Shown here: piece by piece, positions 16,007 to 23,992 of the stretch
How the letters are laid out: every line of letters starts with the position of its first letter
How positions within the stretch are numbered: position 1 is the stretch's first letter
DNA from: Sulfitobacter undariae
GTDB taxonomy: Bacteria; Pseudomonadota; Alphaproteobacteria; Rhodobacterales; Rhodobacteraceae
Assembly (NCBI RefSeq): GCF_014196805.1
Contig: NZ_JACIEI010000010.1
Coordinates: 1-64,000, forward strand
Reading direction: 5' to 3'
Length of the DNA stretch: 64,000 nucleotides
Translations under genes and position numbers: made by a program
Notes under the pieces: generated by a model
The model's database searches: none
What the model saw: the letters and a program-made list of their open reading frames with translations, nothing else
What the model was told of the DNA's origin: nothing

Positions 16007-16395
16007 GCCATATCCTCCGGCAGGTAATCGCGGATCGAGCTGGTTTTACGGCTCAGATCAGCATCAATGTCGCGCATTTCCAGCGACAGCATAAAGGGAT
16101 GCGCAGCCATATAGGCGGCGGTGAATTCGCAAGCGGTGGCAAACAGCGCATCCGTGGCGGCGGTTTTTGCCGCATCCGTACGGCCTGCGCGCAGACGGAT
16201 GTGGATGTCGATAAACCCGTGCTGTGGATCGCCGTCTGCAATGACGCTGTGGGTGCACGCGGTGGCGCGCACGCGAATGCCTGCTGGGGGAAAGATGCCT
16301 GTGGCCGCTGCTGAATTTTTCAATGCGACACATAAACCGTGCATGTCGAGCGCGGTTTCCAGATTTGCAGAATACTCCAATGAAATATGTGGCAT
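16003..16395 (-). CDS. hpaF: 5-carboxymethyl-2-hydroxymuconate delta-isomerase
   Basis: ATG 16395 follows GGGAGGAGAG, and the product begins MPHISLEYSANLE, so Pro-1 becomes the N-terminus after Met removal, as needed for a tautomerase. A longer TTG start at 16410 would bury this proline, so the ATG was chosen. The 130-residue protein matches CHMI: HISLEYSANLE, then FIDIHIRLRAGR, ending SIRDYLPED. It shifts the double bond before decarboxylation. It is first in the operon and sits opposite the regulator gene. Confidence 0.92.
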   Translation of the reverse strand: MPHISLEYSANLETALDMHGLCVALKNSAAATGIFPPAGIRVRATACTHSVIADGDPQHGFIDIHIRLRAGRTDAAKTAATDALFATACEFTAAYMAAHPFMLSLEMRDIDADLSRKTSSIRDYLPEDMA

Positions 16396-16422
16396 CTGCT
16401 CTCCTCCCAAAGATTACTTGCT

Positions 16423-16436
16423 TTGTTAATTAATAA
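16423..16436. promoter_or_regulatory. Near-perfect palindrome in the hpaF/hpaR intergenic region, candidate HpaR operator
   Basis: TTGTTAATTAATAA contains a perfect TTAATTAA core (16426-16433), extended by TT/AA with one mismatch. AT-rich palindromes are usual MarR-family operators, and this one lies between the operon start and the regulator gene. Binding is inferred. Confidence 0.4.
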
Positions 16437-16479
16437 TAATGGTTGTGTCAAGCTCAAGAGGATGGCTTTTATTCGCGTT

Positions 16480-16947
16480 ATGACATCTGAACATATCTCC
16501 AAACCTACTGTAACCGCGCTGCGCCGCACGAACCGTTCTTTGCCGATTGCGCTTTTGCGTGCGCGTGAAACGGTCATGGGGCCCATTCGGGACATGCTGG
16601 CTGACAGCCCTGTAAATGAGCAGAAATGGCGGGTGCTGCGGGTGCTGGAAGAAAACGGGCCGCAAGATCAAAATTCGATCGCGCGTGAGGCGTGTCTGTT
16701 GTTGCCCAGCCTCACACGGATATTGCGGACGATGGAGGCTGAAGGTCTGGTCACCCGCCGCGTCGCATCGGATGACCGCCGCCGTAGTATCGTCAGCATC
16801 GAAGCGGCGGGCCTCGCTATTCTGCAAGACCATAGTGTGCAGGCCTCTGCATTGGTAGACAGACTGCGTGCGCAATATGGCGAGGAGAAGTTAGAGCAGC
16901 TTCTGGACCTGCTAGAAGACTTACAGGTCGCAGAAGAAAAACGCTAA
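16480..16947 (+). CDS. hpaR: MarR family repressor, HpaR-type
   Basis: About 155 residues from MTSEHISKPTVTALRRTNRSL. The alternative ATG at 16462 adds MAFIRV; neither has a well-spaced ribosome site. The winged helix is visible: EQKWRVLRVLEENGPQDQN, CLLLPSLTRILRTMEAEGLV (recognition helix) and RRVASDDRRRSIVSI (wing). The N-terminal SLPIALLRARETVMGPIRDM is typical of HpaR, which represses homoprotocatechuate genes until the aromatic acid is present. It is divergent from hpaF, as in known hpa clusters. Its 3' end overlaps the convergent sulfatase gene by 4 bp. Confidence 0.87.
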   Translation: MTSEHISKPTVTALRRTNRSLPIALLRARETVMGPIRDMLADSPVNEQKWRVLRVLEENGPQDQNSIAREACLLLPSLTRILRTMEAEGLVTRRVASDDRRRSIVSIEAAGLAILQDHSVQASALVDRLRAQYGEEKLEQLLDLLEDLQVAEEKR

Positions 16948-18590
16948 TCTGTGTTTCCGCTGTGTCGTTGGCGCGCTGGCCCGCGGCACTTTTCAGTCAA
17001 CTCATCGGGTACTTCTGATCCGTCAAAGAGAAATGGCAAAATGCCTTTGCGGATAGATTTCCCGCGCATGGCTTTGATATCATCTTCGGATTTGGTCACC
17101 CGCTGCGACATCCTGCGGCCCCATTTCGCCAGCATCCCATAGAGGCGGTCAATCTGGTCGTTGTGGGTATCACCTTTGGCCAGATCGTGGAATTCATCGG
17201 GATCTTCTGCCAAATCAAACAGCATCGGACGGAATCCGCCTTCGGCGTGGATCAGTTTGTAGCGGCCGTCAAACACCATGAACAGTCGTGCGTCGCGTGG
17301 TTCTAGCCCCAGTTTCTCACATTGGGGGGTCACTGAATAATCATATTCCGAGATCACAAATTCACGCCATTGCGGGGTTTCCCCACGCAACCATGGCAGC
17401 AGGGAACGCCCCTCAATGATATGATCAGGTACTTTGGCACCAGCGGCGTCAACAAAAGTCGCGGCCAGATCGATGCTCTCTACCAGTGCATCAGACACCG
17501 TGCCGCGGGTGACATCGGCTTGCGCACGGGGATCATAAATGATCATCGGCACTTTGACGGATTGTTCGTGAAACAGGTCTTTTTCACCTAACCAATGATC
17601 GCCCAGATAATCCCCGTGATCCGATGTCAGCACAATCATCGTGTCTTTGAGAGTGTCTGTCGCCTCTAGGTGATCCAGCAGGCGGCCCAACTGGTCATCA
17701 CATTGTTTGATTAAGCCCATATAAGCGGGAATGACTTTCTCGCGGACTTCGTCACGCTGAAAGGCGCTGGCGATCTTGTTTTCCATATAGGCGCCATAGA
17801 CGGGGTGCGGGTTTTCGCGCTCAACCGTGTGGCGGCGCGGGGGCGGCACATGTTCGGGGCCGAACATATTGTGGTAGGGCGCGGGCACGATATAGGGCCA
17901 ATGCGGCTTGATAAAGCTGACATGAGCGCACCACGGTCCTTCGGTTTTTTCCATAAACTCGATGGTTTGCGAGGTCAGCCAAGGCGTTTCACTGTCTTCC
18001 TCACGGATGTTGGCGGGTTGGTCGGCATTGCGAAACATCCAGCCCGACGCGATTTGATCATCGGTGACAGCAGCATTGGCATAATCTGCCCAAGGGTTTT
18101 CACCATCATAGCCACGCGATTTCAGGTATTCATTATAGGGCGAGCGTTTTTCATCGTAAAACCCGTCAGGGCCTTCACCCCACAGCCCGTCGTCGCGCGC
18201 CCATGCATCAAATCCGCATTCAGCTTGGCGTGCCCCAATGGTGCTGTCAGGGGCAAGCCCAAGGCGCGCCATCCCTTCTGCGTCAGCCTTCATGTGGGTT
18301 TTACCCAGCAGCCAGCACGCCATGCCTGCCTTGCGCAGGTGGTCGCCTAACGTGTGTTCTCCGACGCGCAGCGGGAAGCCGTTCCAATGGGCGCCGTGGC
18401 TAGAAGCATAACGGCCCGTATAATAGCACATCCGGCTGGAACCGCAGATCGGTGATTGGATATAGGCGTTGGAGAATCGCACACCCATGGACGCGACACG
18501 GTCAAAGTTGGGCGTATGCAGATGCGGGTGACCTGCACAGCTGAGATAATCAAACCGCAATTGGTCGTACATCACGAAGAGTATGTTCAT
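16944..18590 (-). CDS. Sulfatase / phosphonate monoester hydrolase family protein
   Basis: ATG 18590 (MNILFVMYDQLRFDYLS) follows GGGAGA at a good distance; 548 residues result. The alkaline phosphatase-fold motifs are clear: metal-binding NILFVMYDQLRFD, active-site SPICGSSRMCYYTGRY, and LTSDHGDYLGDHWLGEKDLF. The nucleophile Cys is normally converted to formylglycine within C-x-P-x-R; here it reads C-G-S-S-R, with Ser in place of Pro. No signal peptide is visible, so the enzyme is probably cytoplasmic. The substrate (sulfate ester or phospho/phosphonate ester) is unknown. It is convergent with hpaR; an aryl-sulfate role alongside aromatic catabolism is only a suggestion. Confidence 0.85.
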   Translation of the reverse strand: MNILFVMYDQLRFDYLSCAGHPHLHTPNFDRVASMGVRFSNAYIQSPICGSSRMCYYTGRYASSHGAHWNGFPLRVGEHTLGDHLRKAGMACWLLGKTHMKADAEGMARLGLAPDSTIGARQAECGFDAWARDDGLWGEGPDGFYDEKRSPYNEYLKSRGYDGENPWADYANAAVTDDQIASGWMFRNADQPANIREEDSETPWLTSQTIEFMEKTEGPWCAHVSFIKPHWPYIVPAPYHNMFGPEHVPPPRRHTVERENPHPVYGAYMENKIASAFQRDEVREKVIPAYMGLIKQCDDQLGRLLDHLEATDTLKDTMIVLTSDHGDYLGDHWLGEKDLFHEQSVKVPMIIYDPRAQADVTRGTVSDALVESIDLAATFVDAAGAKVPDHIIEGRSLLPWLRGETPQWREFVISEYDYSVTPQCEKLGLEPRDARLFMVFDGRYKLIHAEGGFRPMLFDLAEDPDEFHDLAKGDTHNDQIDRLYGMLAKWGRRMSQRVTKSEDDIKAMRGKSIRKGILPFLFDGSEVPDELTEKCRGPARQRHSGNTD

Positions 18591-18887
18591 TTGGTCGGTT
18601 CTCCCTTCTGGACACGTAACCATACTCTACGCCACCTGTGCCAGAGATAAAGTACTGTAACGATGACGCAATTACAGCAGGGCCTTGATGGACCCTACCC
18701 AATAGACCGTTGGCCGGATGTGTGCACTGCCGCTTGGTAGGGGTCATTCCGCCACAGTTATTGTGAAATGCCATCCAAATGTCTTTTCAATCGGGCCCTG
18801 TGTTAGTATCGTTAACTATATAAGCGGCATGGCCACGTTGGTTGTGCACGATAAAAAAAATATGTAACGAGGTAGGCGGATTAGTGA
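18591..18887. other. Divergent promoter region between sulfatase and Hint genes
   Basis: No gene is visible. The segment TTAGTATCGTTAACTATATA (18812-18831) is the most promoter-like AT-rich stretch and lies about 55 bp before the Hint start. AGGTAGGCGG precedes that start. Assignments are weak. Confidence 0.3.
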
Positions 18888-19958
18888 ATGAGAACGGGCT
18901 TTAGAGGCACGTTTGTCATTTCCTGGGCGCAAACAGAAATTGATGGTCTTGATGCTGCACCGCTGCAGGCATTAAGCGTAGGTGCAGCTTGGGCATGGCG
19001 TGGAGACGCAGTGCGTGTGGATGGACCATCAGATGTTTTGCAACTGGGTGAGGCAGACGGAGCAGAGAATTTGCGCAAACGGGCCGCACGTATGGTGCAC
19101 CGTTTGGTCGGAGCGGCATTGGATCGCGAACCCGATTCGCAGACATTGGCTGCTGATGAGGGCGGCTCGCCGTTGGTACATAATAGCTTTGTCGTTACTG
19201 ATGGCGGTAAAAGCTATAGCGTCACACTGATTGAGGTAGGTACAGGGAAACAGCCATTATTGATGTTTCTCAACGATCTGCCGCCGCGAAATAGTGACCT
19301 GTGGGTTGTGCATCACTCGTTGGGGACAATGGGCAGAACGGATATTGCCCCGCAACAATCAGGGGTCATTTGTTTTACGCCGGGAACACGCATCCTGACG
19401 GAGTCAGGTTCTTCGATGATCGAAGATCTGCGCGAAGGTGATCTTGTGCAAACGAAAGACAACGGCCTTCAGCCTCTGCGTTGGGTGGGTAAGCGCAGAA
19501 TGTCGGGCGCACGCCTGTTTGCGATGCCAAAACTGAGGCCGATCAGAATTTCAGGTGGGGCGATGGGTTTTAAACGCCCCGATGCTGATTTGCTTGTCTC
19601 GCCTGAACACCGGATGTTGGTCACGGGGGACGCTGCGCGGAGCCTGTTCAATACGTCGGAAGTGCTGGTATCGGCTAAGGATCTGGTCAACGGCAATTCT
19701 ATTACGGTCGACACGCGACTGCGGGAAGTCACCTATATTCATGTTCTGTTGGAGGAGCACCAAATCGTTTGGGCAAACGGGTTGGAAACCGAGAGCTTCC
19801 ATCCTGCGTCTGCCGCGCTTGCGACATTGGATGCTGGTGACTTGCAGCGCCTGTTGGCCGAGTACCCCGATCTGGAATGTGATCCGCACAGCTACGGCGG
19901 TTTTGCGCGCAGGACATTGTCGCCTTCAGATGCGGCGATATTGATGCACGCCGCCTAG
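18888..19958 (+). CDS. Hint-domain (Hedgehog/intein-type) protein
   Basis: The 356-residue protein contains a Hint domain at about residues 160-310. It begins at the block GVICFTPGTRILTESG, with the cysteine that would start self-processing, followed by LREGDLVQTKDNGLQPLRWV and DLLVSPEHRMLVTG (block with His) and ending near WANGLETESFHPA. This domain is common in Rhodobacteraceae, often on secreted proteins. The first 150 residues are of unknown function with no clear signal peptide. It stands alone, with 297 bp of non-coding DNA upstream and a hairpin downstream. Confidence 0.85.
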   Translation: MRTGFRGTFVISWAQTEIDGLDAAPLQALSVGAAWAWRGDAVRVDGPSDVLQLGEADGAENLRKRAARMVHRLVGAALDREPDSQTLAADEGGSPLVHNSFVVTDGGKSYSVTLIEVGTGKQPLLMFLNDLPPRNSDLWVVHHSLGTMGRTDIAPQQSGVICFTPGTRILTESGSSMIEDLREGDLVQTKDNGLQPLRWVGKRRMSGARLFAMPKLRPIRISGGAMGFKRPDADLLVSPEHRMLVTGDAARSLFNTSEVLVSAKDLVNGNSITVDTRLREVTYIHVLLEEHQIVWANGLETESFHPASAALATLDAGDLQRLLAEYPDLECDPHSYGGFARRTLSPSDAAILMHAA

Positions 19959-19964
19959 GAATAA

Positions 19965-19991
19965 AGGCCGGCCTTTGATATGGGCCGGCCT
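19965..19991. terminator. Bidirectional hairpin between convergent genes
   Basis: GGCCGGCC (19966-19973) and GGCCGGCC (19983-19990), extended by A/T at the ends, can form a strong stem with a 9-nt loop. It sits between the convergent Hint and TlpA genes. T-runs are short, so it may act weakly in both directions. Confidence 0.6.
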
Positions 19992-20003
19992 GTCAGGACA
20001 GGT

Positions 20004-20576
20004 TTAGCTGTCTTTTCTGCTTTCAATGAGGGACTTGATGACGGCTTTGGCGCTGTCACTGGCCCAGTCGGCATCCCCGCGCAAACGCGCAATTTCACGA
20101 CCTTCGGGATCAATTAGAACGGTGATCGGCAGGCCAAAGATTGCCATCTGGCTGGCGAGCGCCTGTTTGGGGTCTTGGTGGCGGGGTAAGTTGGTGATGC
20201 CTATGTCGCTGAAGAACTTTACAATCCCTTCGGGGCTATTGCGCCCTGTGGCGATGGTCAGGACTTCGAAGTCATCGCCGCCGAATTCTTTTTGCAATTC
20301 GGACAGATGCGGCATTTCCTTGCGACACGGCGCGCACCATGTTGCCCAAAAATTCACCAGCACATATTTGCCGCGATAATCTTCTAGTGTTGCGGTGCCT
20401 GCGCCATCCGCCAGATTGAATGCCGCGTTTGACGTCGCCTGAGGCGCATCATGAACAGCCAGTTTTTTCATATCACCTGCAAGCAGCGGCATGATGATAT
20501 CCGCATCATCGGCCAGCACGGGGTTTGCACCTGCCGCGAGGGCTGTATAAACGAAAGCGAATAGTAGTTTCTTCAT
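20004..20576 (-). CDS. TlpA-like thiol-disulfide oxidoreductase, exported
   Basis: ATG 20576 follows GGAGGGACCC and begins a signal peptide, [20 protein letters not shown], cleaved near VLADD; 190 residues in total. The thioredoxin fold carries the redox motif [14 protein letters not shown] and the cis-Pro loop [11 protein letters not shown]. Proteins of this group reduce periplasmic disulfides, for example in cytochrome c or metalloenzyme assembly. It is divergent from argH with only 24 bp between starts, an arrangement seen in related genomes. Confidence 0.88.
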   Translation of the reverse strand: MKKLLFAFVYTALAAGANPVLADDADIIMPLLAGDMKKLAVHDAPQATSNAAFNLADGAGTATLEDYRGKYVLVNFWATWCAPCRKEMPHLSELQKEFGGDDFEVLTIATGRNSPEGIVKFFSDIGITNLPRHQDPKQALASQMAIFGLPITVLIDPEGREIARLRGDADWASDSAKAVIKSLIESRKDS

Positions 20577-20600
20577 GGGTCCCTCCGAGGGAATAGGCAT

Positions 20601-22010
20601 ATGGCAAACGATACATCGAACACGACCAAGACATCGAACAAAATGTGGGGCGGCCGTTTTTCCGCAGGTCCTGATGCGATCATGGAAGCAATTAACGCTT
20701 CGATCAGTTTCGACAAGCGGATGGCAGCCCAGGATATTGCCGGGTCTCGGGCCCACGCAGCCATGTTGGCCGCAACGGGTATCATCAAGACTAACGATGC
20801 CGAAGCCATTCGGGAAGGCCTGCTCACGGTCTTGTCAGAAATCGAGGGCGGAACGTTCGAATATTCTGCTGCTTTGGAAGACATTCACATGAATGTGGAG
20901 GCGCGCCTGAAAGAAGTCATTGGTGAGCCAGCAGGCCGGTTGCACACAGGGCGGTCGCGCAACGACCAAGTTGCGACTGATTTCAAGCTGTGGGTCCGTG
21001 ACCAATTTGATGCCGCCGAAGAATCGCTCCTCGCTCTCATTCGTGCGCTTCTCGCTCAAGCTGAAGCAGGCGCGGATTGGGTGATGCCCGGATTTACGCA
21101 TTTGCAAACCGCCCAGCCCGTAACGTGGGGCCACCATATGATGGCATATGTCGAGATGTTTGGCCGTGACCTGAGCCGCATGCGCGATGCCCGTGCACGG
21201 ATGAATGAATGTCCGTTGGGCGCGGCTGCACTGGCGGGGACATCTTTCCCGATTGACCGCGATGCAACTGCCAAGGCGCTGGGCTTTGACCGTCCCTCTG
21301 CCAACAGCCTTGATGCTGTAAGTGACCGTGACTTTGCGCTGGAATTTCTTGGGGCGGCCAGCATTTGCGCCATGCACCTTAGCCGCTTTGCAGAAGAATT
21401 GGTGATCTGGTCTTCAGCGCAATTCCGCTTTGTGGCTTTGTCGGATCGTTTCTCGACGGGTTCCAGCATCATGCCGCAAAAGAAAAACCCTGACGCAGCC
21501 GAGCTGATCCGCGCCAAGATTGGCCGGATTTTTGGTGCGAATGTCGCGCTGATGATGGTGATGAAGGGGCTGCCCTTGGCCTATTCAAAGGACATGCAGG
21601 AAGATAAAGAACAAGTGTTTGACGCTGCCGATAACCTCATGCTGGCACTGGCCGCAATGGAGGGGATGGTGCGCGACATGACGGGCAACCGAGAAAATCT
21701 GGCCGCCGCAGCGGGCAGCGGGTTCTCAACCGCGACCGATCTGGCCGATTGGCTGGTGCGTGTGTTGGGTCTGCCGTTCCGTGACGCACATCACATCACC
21801 GGATCGCTGGTTGGTGTTGCCGAAGCGCAGGGGTGTGACCTGCCTGATTTGACGCTGGACCAGATGCAGGCGGCCCATGCTGGCATTACCGAAGGCGTGT
21901 TTGATGTTCTCGGTGTTGATAACTCGGTCAATTCGCGCATGTCCTATGGCGGCACCGCGCCTGCGCAAGTGCGTGCACAGATCGCCCGTTGGAAAGAAGT
22001 GTTGGAATGA
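20601..22010 (+). CDS. argH: Argininosuccinate lyase
   Basis: 469 residues beginning [20 protein letters not shown]. The superfamily signature [18 protein letters not shown] and the [20 protein letters not shown] block with substrate-binding residues are intact. It splits argininosuccinate to arginine and fumarate in the cytoplasm, the last step of arginine synthesis. Two tiny lipoprotein genes and a DUF2834 gene follow with start-stop overlaps. Length is normal. Confidence 0.98.
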   Translation: MANDTSNTTKTSNKMWGGRFSAGPDAIMEAINASISFDKRMAAQDIAGSRAHAAMLAATGIIKTNDAEAIREGLLTVLSEIEGGTFEYSAALEDIHMNVEARLKEVIGEPAGRLHTGRSRNDQVATDFKLWVRDQFDAAEESLLALIRALLAQAEAGADWVMPGFTHLQTAQPVTWGHHMMAYVEMFGRDLSRMRDARARMNECPLGAAALAGTSFPIDRDATAKALGFDRPSANSLDAVSDRDFALEFLGAASICAMHLSRFAEELVIWSSAQFRFVALSDRFSTGSSIMPQKKNPDAAELIRAKIGRIFGANVALMMVMKGLPLAYSKDMQEDKEQVFDAADNLMLALAAMEGMVRDMTGNRENLAAAAGSGFSTATDLADWLVRVLGLPFRDAHHITGSLVGVAEAQGCDLPDLTLDQMQAAHAGITEGVFDVLGVDNSVNSRMSYGGTAPAQVRAQIARWKEVLE

Positions 22011-22177
22011 AATATCTGGTAGCTCTTGCCGTTCTGGCGCTGGCGGCTTGTGGTGTGGACGGTGAACCCGTTCAACCCGCTGGCGGCGTTAGCGTGTCGT
22101 TGACACCGTCTGCGGGCGCTCTGGAAGCAGAACTGGGCGCTGGGCAAGAACCTTTGCAGGTAGGCACGGGGCTATGA
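22007..22177 (+). CDS. Small lipoprotein (56 aa)
   Basis: ATG 22007 overlaps the argH stop (ATGA), implying translational coupling. The product begins [19 protein letters not shown], a lipoprotein signal with the lipobox LAAC, so the mature peptide is about 40 residues anchored by its Cys. The rest is Gly/Ala/Val-rich without recognised domain. It is probably the small lipoprotein that often follows argH in Rhodobacteraceae. Function unknown. Confidence 0.75.
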   Translation: MKYLVALAVLALAACGVDGEPVQPAGGVSVSLTPSAGALEAELGAGQEPLQVGTGL

Positions 22178-22335
22178 GAGGGGTAGCGATTGTGCTGCTG
22201 TTGTTTGTGGCGGCCTGTGGCAGGCCAGACCCAAACGCCCCGCGTGAAACATCGCCGCGCCAACACACGACAGTCACAACGCCTGGCGTTACGGTGTCTG
22301 GCTCTGCTGAGTTCGGCGTTACAGGCCGTTGGTGA
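22174..22335 (+). CDS. Second small lipoprotein (53 aa)
   Basis: The start ATG (22174-22176) overlaps the preceding stop. The product begins [19 protein letters not shown], with a lipobox VAAC. It continues with a Thr/Pro-rich tail ending EFGVTGRW. It overlaps the next gene by one base (TGATG). No family is recognised. The tight overlaps on both sides and the clear lipobox support expression. Confidence 0.65.
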   Translation: MRGVAIVLLLFVAACGRPDPNAPRETSPRQHTTVTTPGVTVSGSAEFGVTGRW

Positions 22336-22652
22336 TGTCGGTCTCCCGCATGATCTATCTGGTGCTGGCTGTTCTTGGAGCAGTGGTGCCGATGTATTAT
22401 TTCTTTCAGTGGTTTCAGGAAAACAGCTGGAATATCAGGGCGATGGTTGACGCGTGGCATGCAAATGCTGCAAGCACCGGATTGGTGTGGGATCTGACGA
22501 TCACGGCCATTGCGCTGACTGTGTGGATCATCGTCGAGGTTGCAACACGCCGCAACTGGACGGCGCTGATCGCCATCCCCGCAACGTTTTGTATCGGGGT
22601 AAGCTGCGGCTTGCCACTTTATCTATTTTTACGCACCGCACCTGTTCGATAG
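22335..22652 (+). CDS. DUF2834 membrane protein
   Basis: ATG 22335 overlaps the upstream stop by one base; 105 residues. Three hydrophobic segments are visible: about 6-24 (MIYLVLAVLGAVVPMYYFF), 50-68 (LVWDLTITAIALTVWIIVE) and 76-97 (WTALIAIPATFCIGVSCGL). The pattern, with SWNIRAMVDAWHANAAS between helices 1 and 2, fits DUF2834. It is a small inner-membrane protein of unknown function, last of the argH-linked genes. Confidence 0.75.
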   Translation: MSVSRMIYLVLAVLGAVVPMYYFFQWFQENSWNIRAMVDAWHANAASTGLVWDLTITAIALTVWIIVEVATRRNWTALIAIPATFCIGVSCGLPLYLFLRTAPVR

Positions 22653-22683
22653 GGCGGAATTGAGTCTAGAGGCAAAATAACAA

Positions 22684-23967
22684 ATGGATCACTTCCTGTA
22701 TAAAAACGGCGCGCTTTTTGCCGAAGACGTTCCTGTGGCGGAAATCGCAGCAGCAGTCGGGACACCTTTTTACGTCTATTCCACGGCAACATTGCTCCGT
22801 CACTTTCAGGCCTTTGACGAGGCGCTGGAAGGGATGGACCATCTGGTTTGTTATGCCATGAAAGCCAACTCCAATCAGGCTGTTTTGCGGACACTTGCGC
22901 AGGCGGGCGCTGGCATGGATGTGGTGAGTGAAGGCGAATACCTGCGCGCGCGCGCGGCGGGTGTGTCGGGGGATAAGATCGTGTTTTCCGGTGTTGGTAA
23001 AACGGCGCGGGAAATTCGTGTGGCGCTAGAAGGTGGCATTCGGCAGTTCAACGTGGAAAGCGAACCAGAGATGGAAGTGCTGAACGCGGTGGCGCTGGAG
23101 CTGGGTAAGGTGGCACCGATTACCGTGCGGGTGAACCCCGATGTAGACGCCAAGACCCATGCAAAAATTGCGACTGGAAAATCAGAGAATAAATTTGGCA
23201 TTCCGATCGCCCGCGCGCGTGAGGTCTATGCGATGGCCGCCGCGATGAAGGGCCTTGAGGTGATCGGGATCGATGTTCACATCGGATCACAGTTGACCGA
23301 TCTGGCCCCGTTTGAGCAAGCCTATCAAAAAGTTGCTGAACTGACGGAACAATTGCGCAATGACGGTCATGTGATCAAACGGCTTGATCTGGGCGGCGGT
23401 CTGGGCATCCCGTATGAGACAAGCAACCAAGCACCGCCTTTACCGCGTGATTATGGCGCAATGGTGCAGCGTACCTTGGGGCATCTGGATTGCGAGATCG
23501 AGATTGAACCGGGCCGTTTGATTGCAGGTAATGCAGGCCTGATGGTGAGCAAGGTGATCTATGTGAAATCTGGCGAGGGTCGCGATTTTCTGATCCTTGA
23601 CGGGGCCATGAATGATTTGATCCGCCCTGCAATGTATGACGCGCACCACGATATTGTGCCTGTTGTTGAGGCCGCTGTTGGCGTTGAAAAGCAGCCCTAT
23701 GATATCGTCGGCCCTGTTTGCGAATCCGGTGATACGTTTGCCAAGCAACGCCAGATGGTGCCAATGGCTGCGGGGGACTTGGTGGCGTTTCGTAGTGCGG
23801 GCGCTTATGGTGCGGTGATGGCCAGCGAATATAACTCGCGGGCGCTAATCCCCGAAGTCTTGGTCCATGGTGATCAATTTGCGGTTATCCGCCCACGGCC
23901 CACCTTTGACGAAATGATAAATCGCGATACCATACCTGAATGGCTTGAGCCGCTTCCCGCGTCCTAA
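22684..23967 (+). CDS. lysA: Diaminopimelate decarboxylase
   Basis: 427 residues. The alanine racemase-like barrel carries the PLP lysine in VCYAMKANSNQAVL, the glycine loop in DLGGGLGIPYE, and the dimer-contributed cysteine in GPVCESGDTF. It makes L-lysine from meso-diaminopimelate. It lies just downstream of the argH-linked genes and upstream of the DUF4175 gene, all on one strand, so one long transcript is plausible. Confidence 0.97.
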   Translation: MDHFLYKNGALFAEDVPVAEIAAAVGTPFYVYSTATLLRHFQAFDEALEGMDHLVCYAMKANSNQAVLRTLAQAGAGMDVVSEGEYLRARAAGVSGDKIVFSGVGKTAREIRVALEGGIRQFNVESEPEMEVLNAVALELGKVAPITVRVNPDVDAKTHAKIATGKSENKFGIPIARAREVYAMAAAMKGLEVIGIDVHIGSQLTDLAPFEQAYQKVAELTEQLRNDGHVIKRLDLGGGLGIPYETSNQAPPLPRDYGAMVQRTLGHLDCEIEIEPGRLIAGNAGLMVSKVIYVKSGEGRDFLILDGAMNDLIRPAMYDAHHDIVPVVEAAVGVEKQPYDIVGPVCESGDTFAKQRQMVPMAAGDLVAFRSAGAYGAVMASEYNSRALIPEVLVHGDQFAVIRPRPTFDEMINRDTIPEWLEPLPAS

Positions 23968-23992
23968 GCGCCGAACGCCCTGAGAGGTCACT

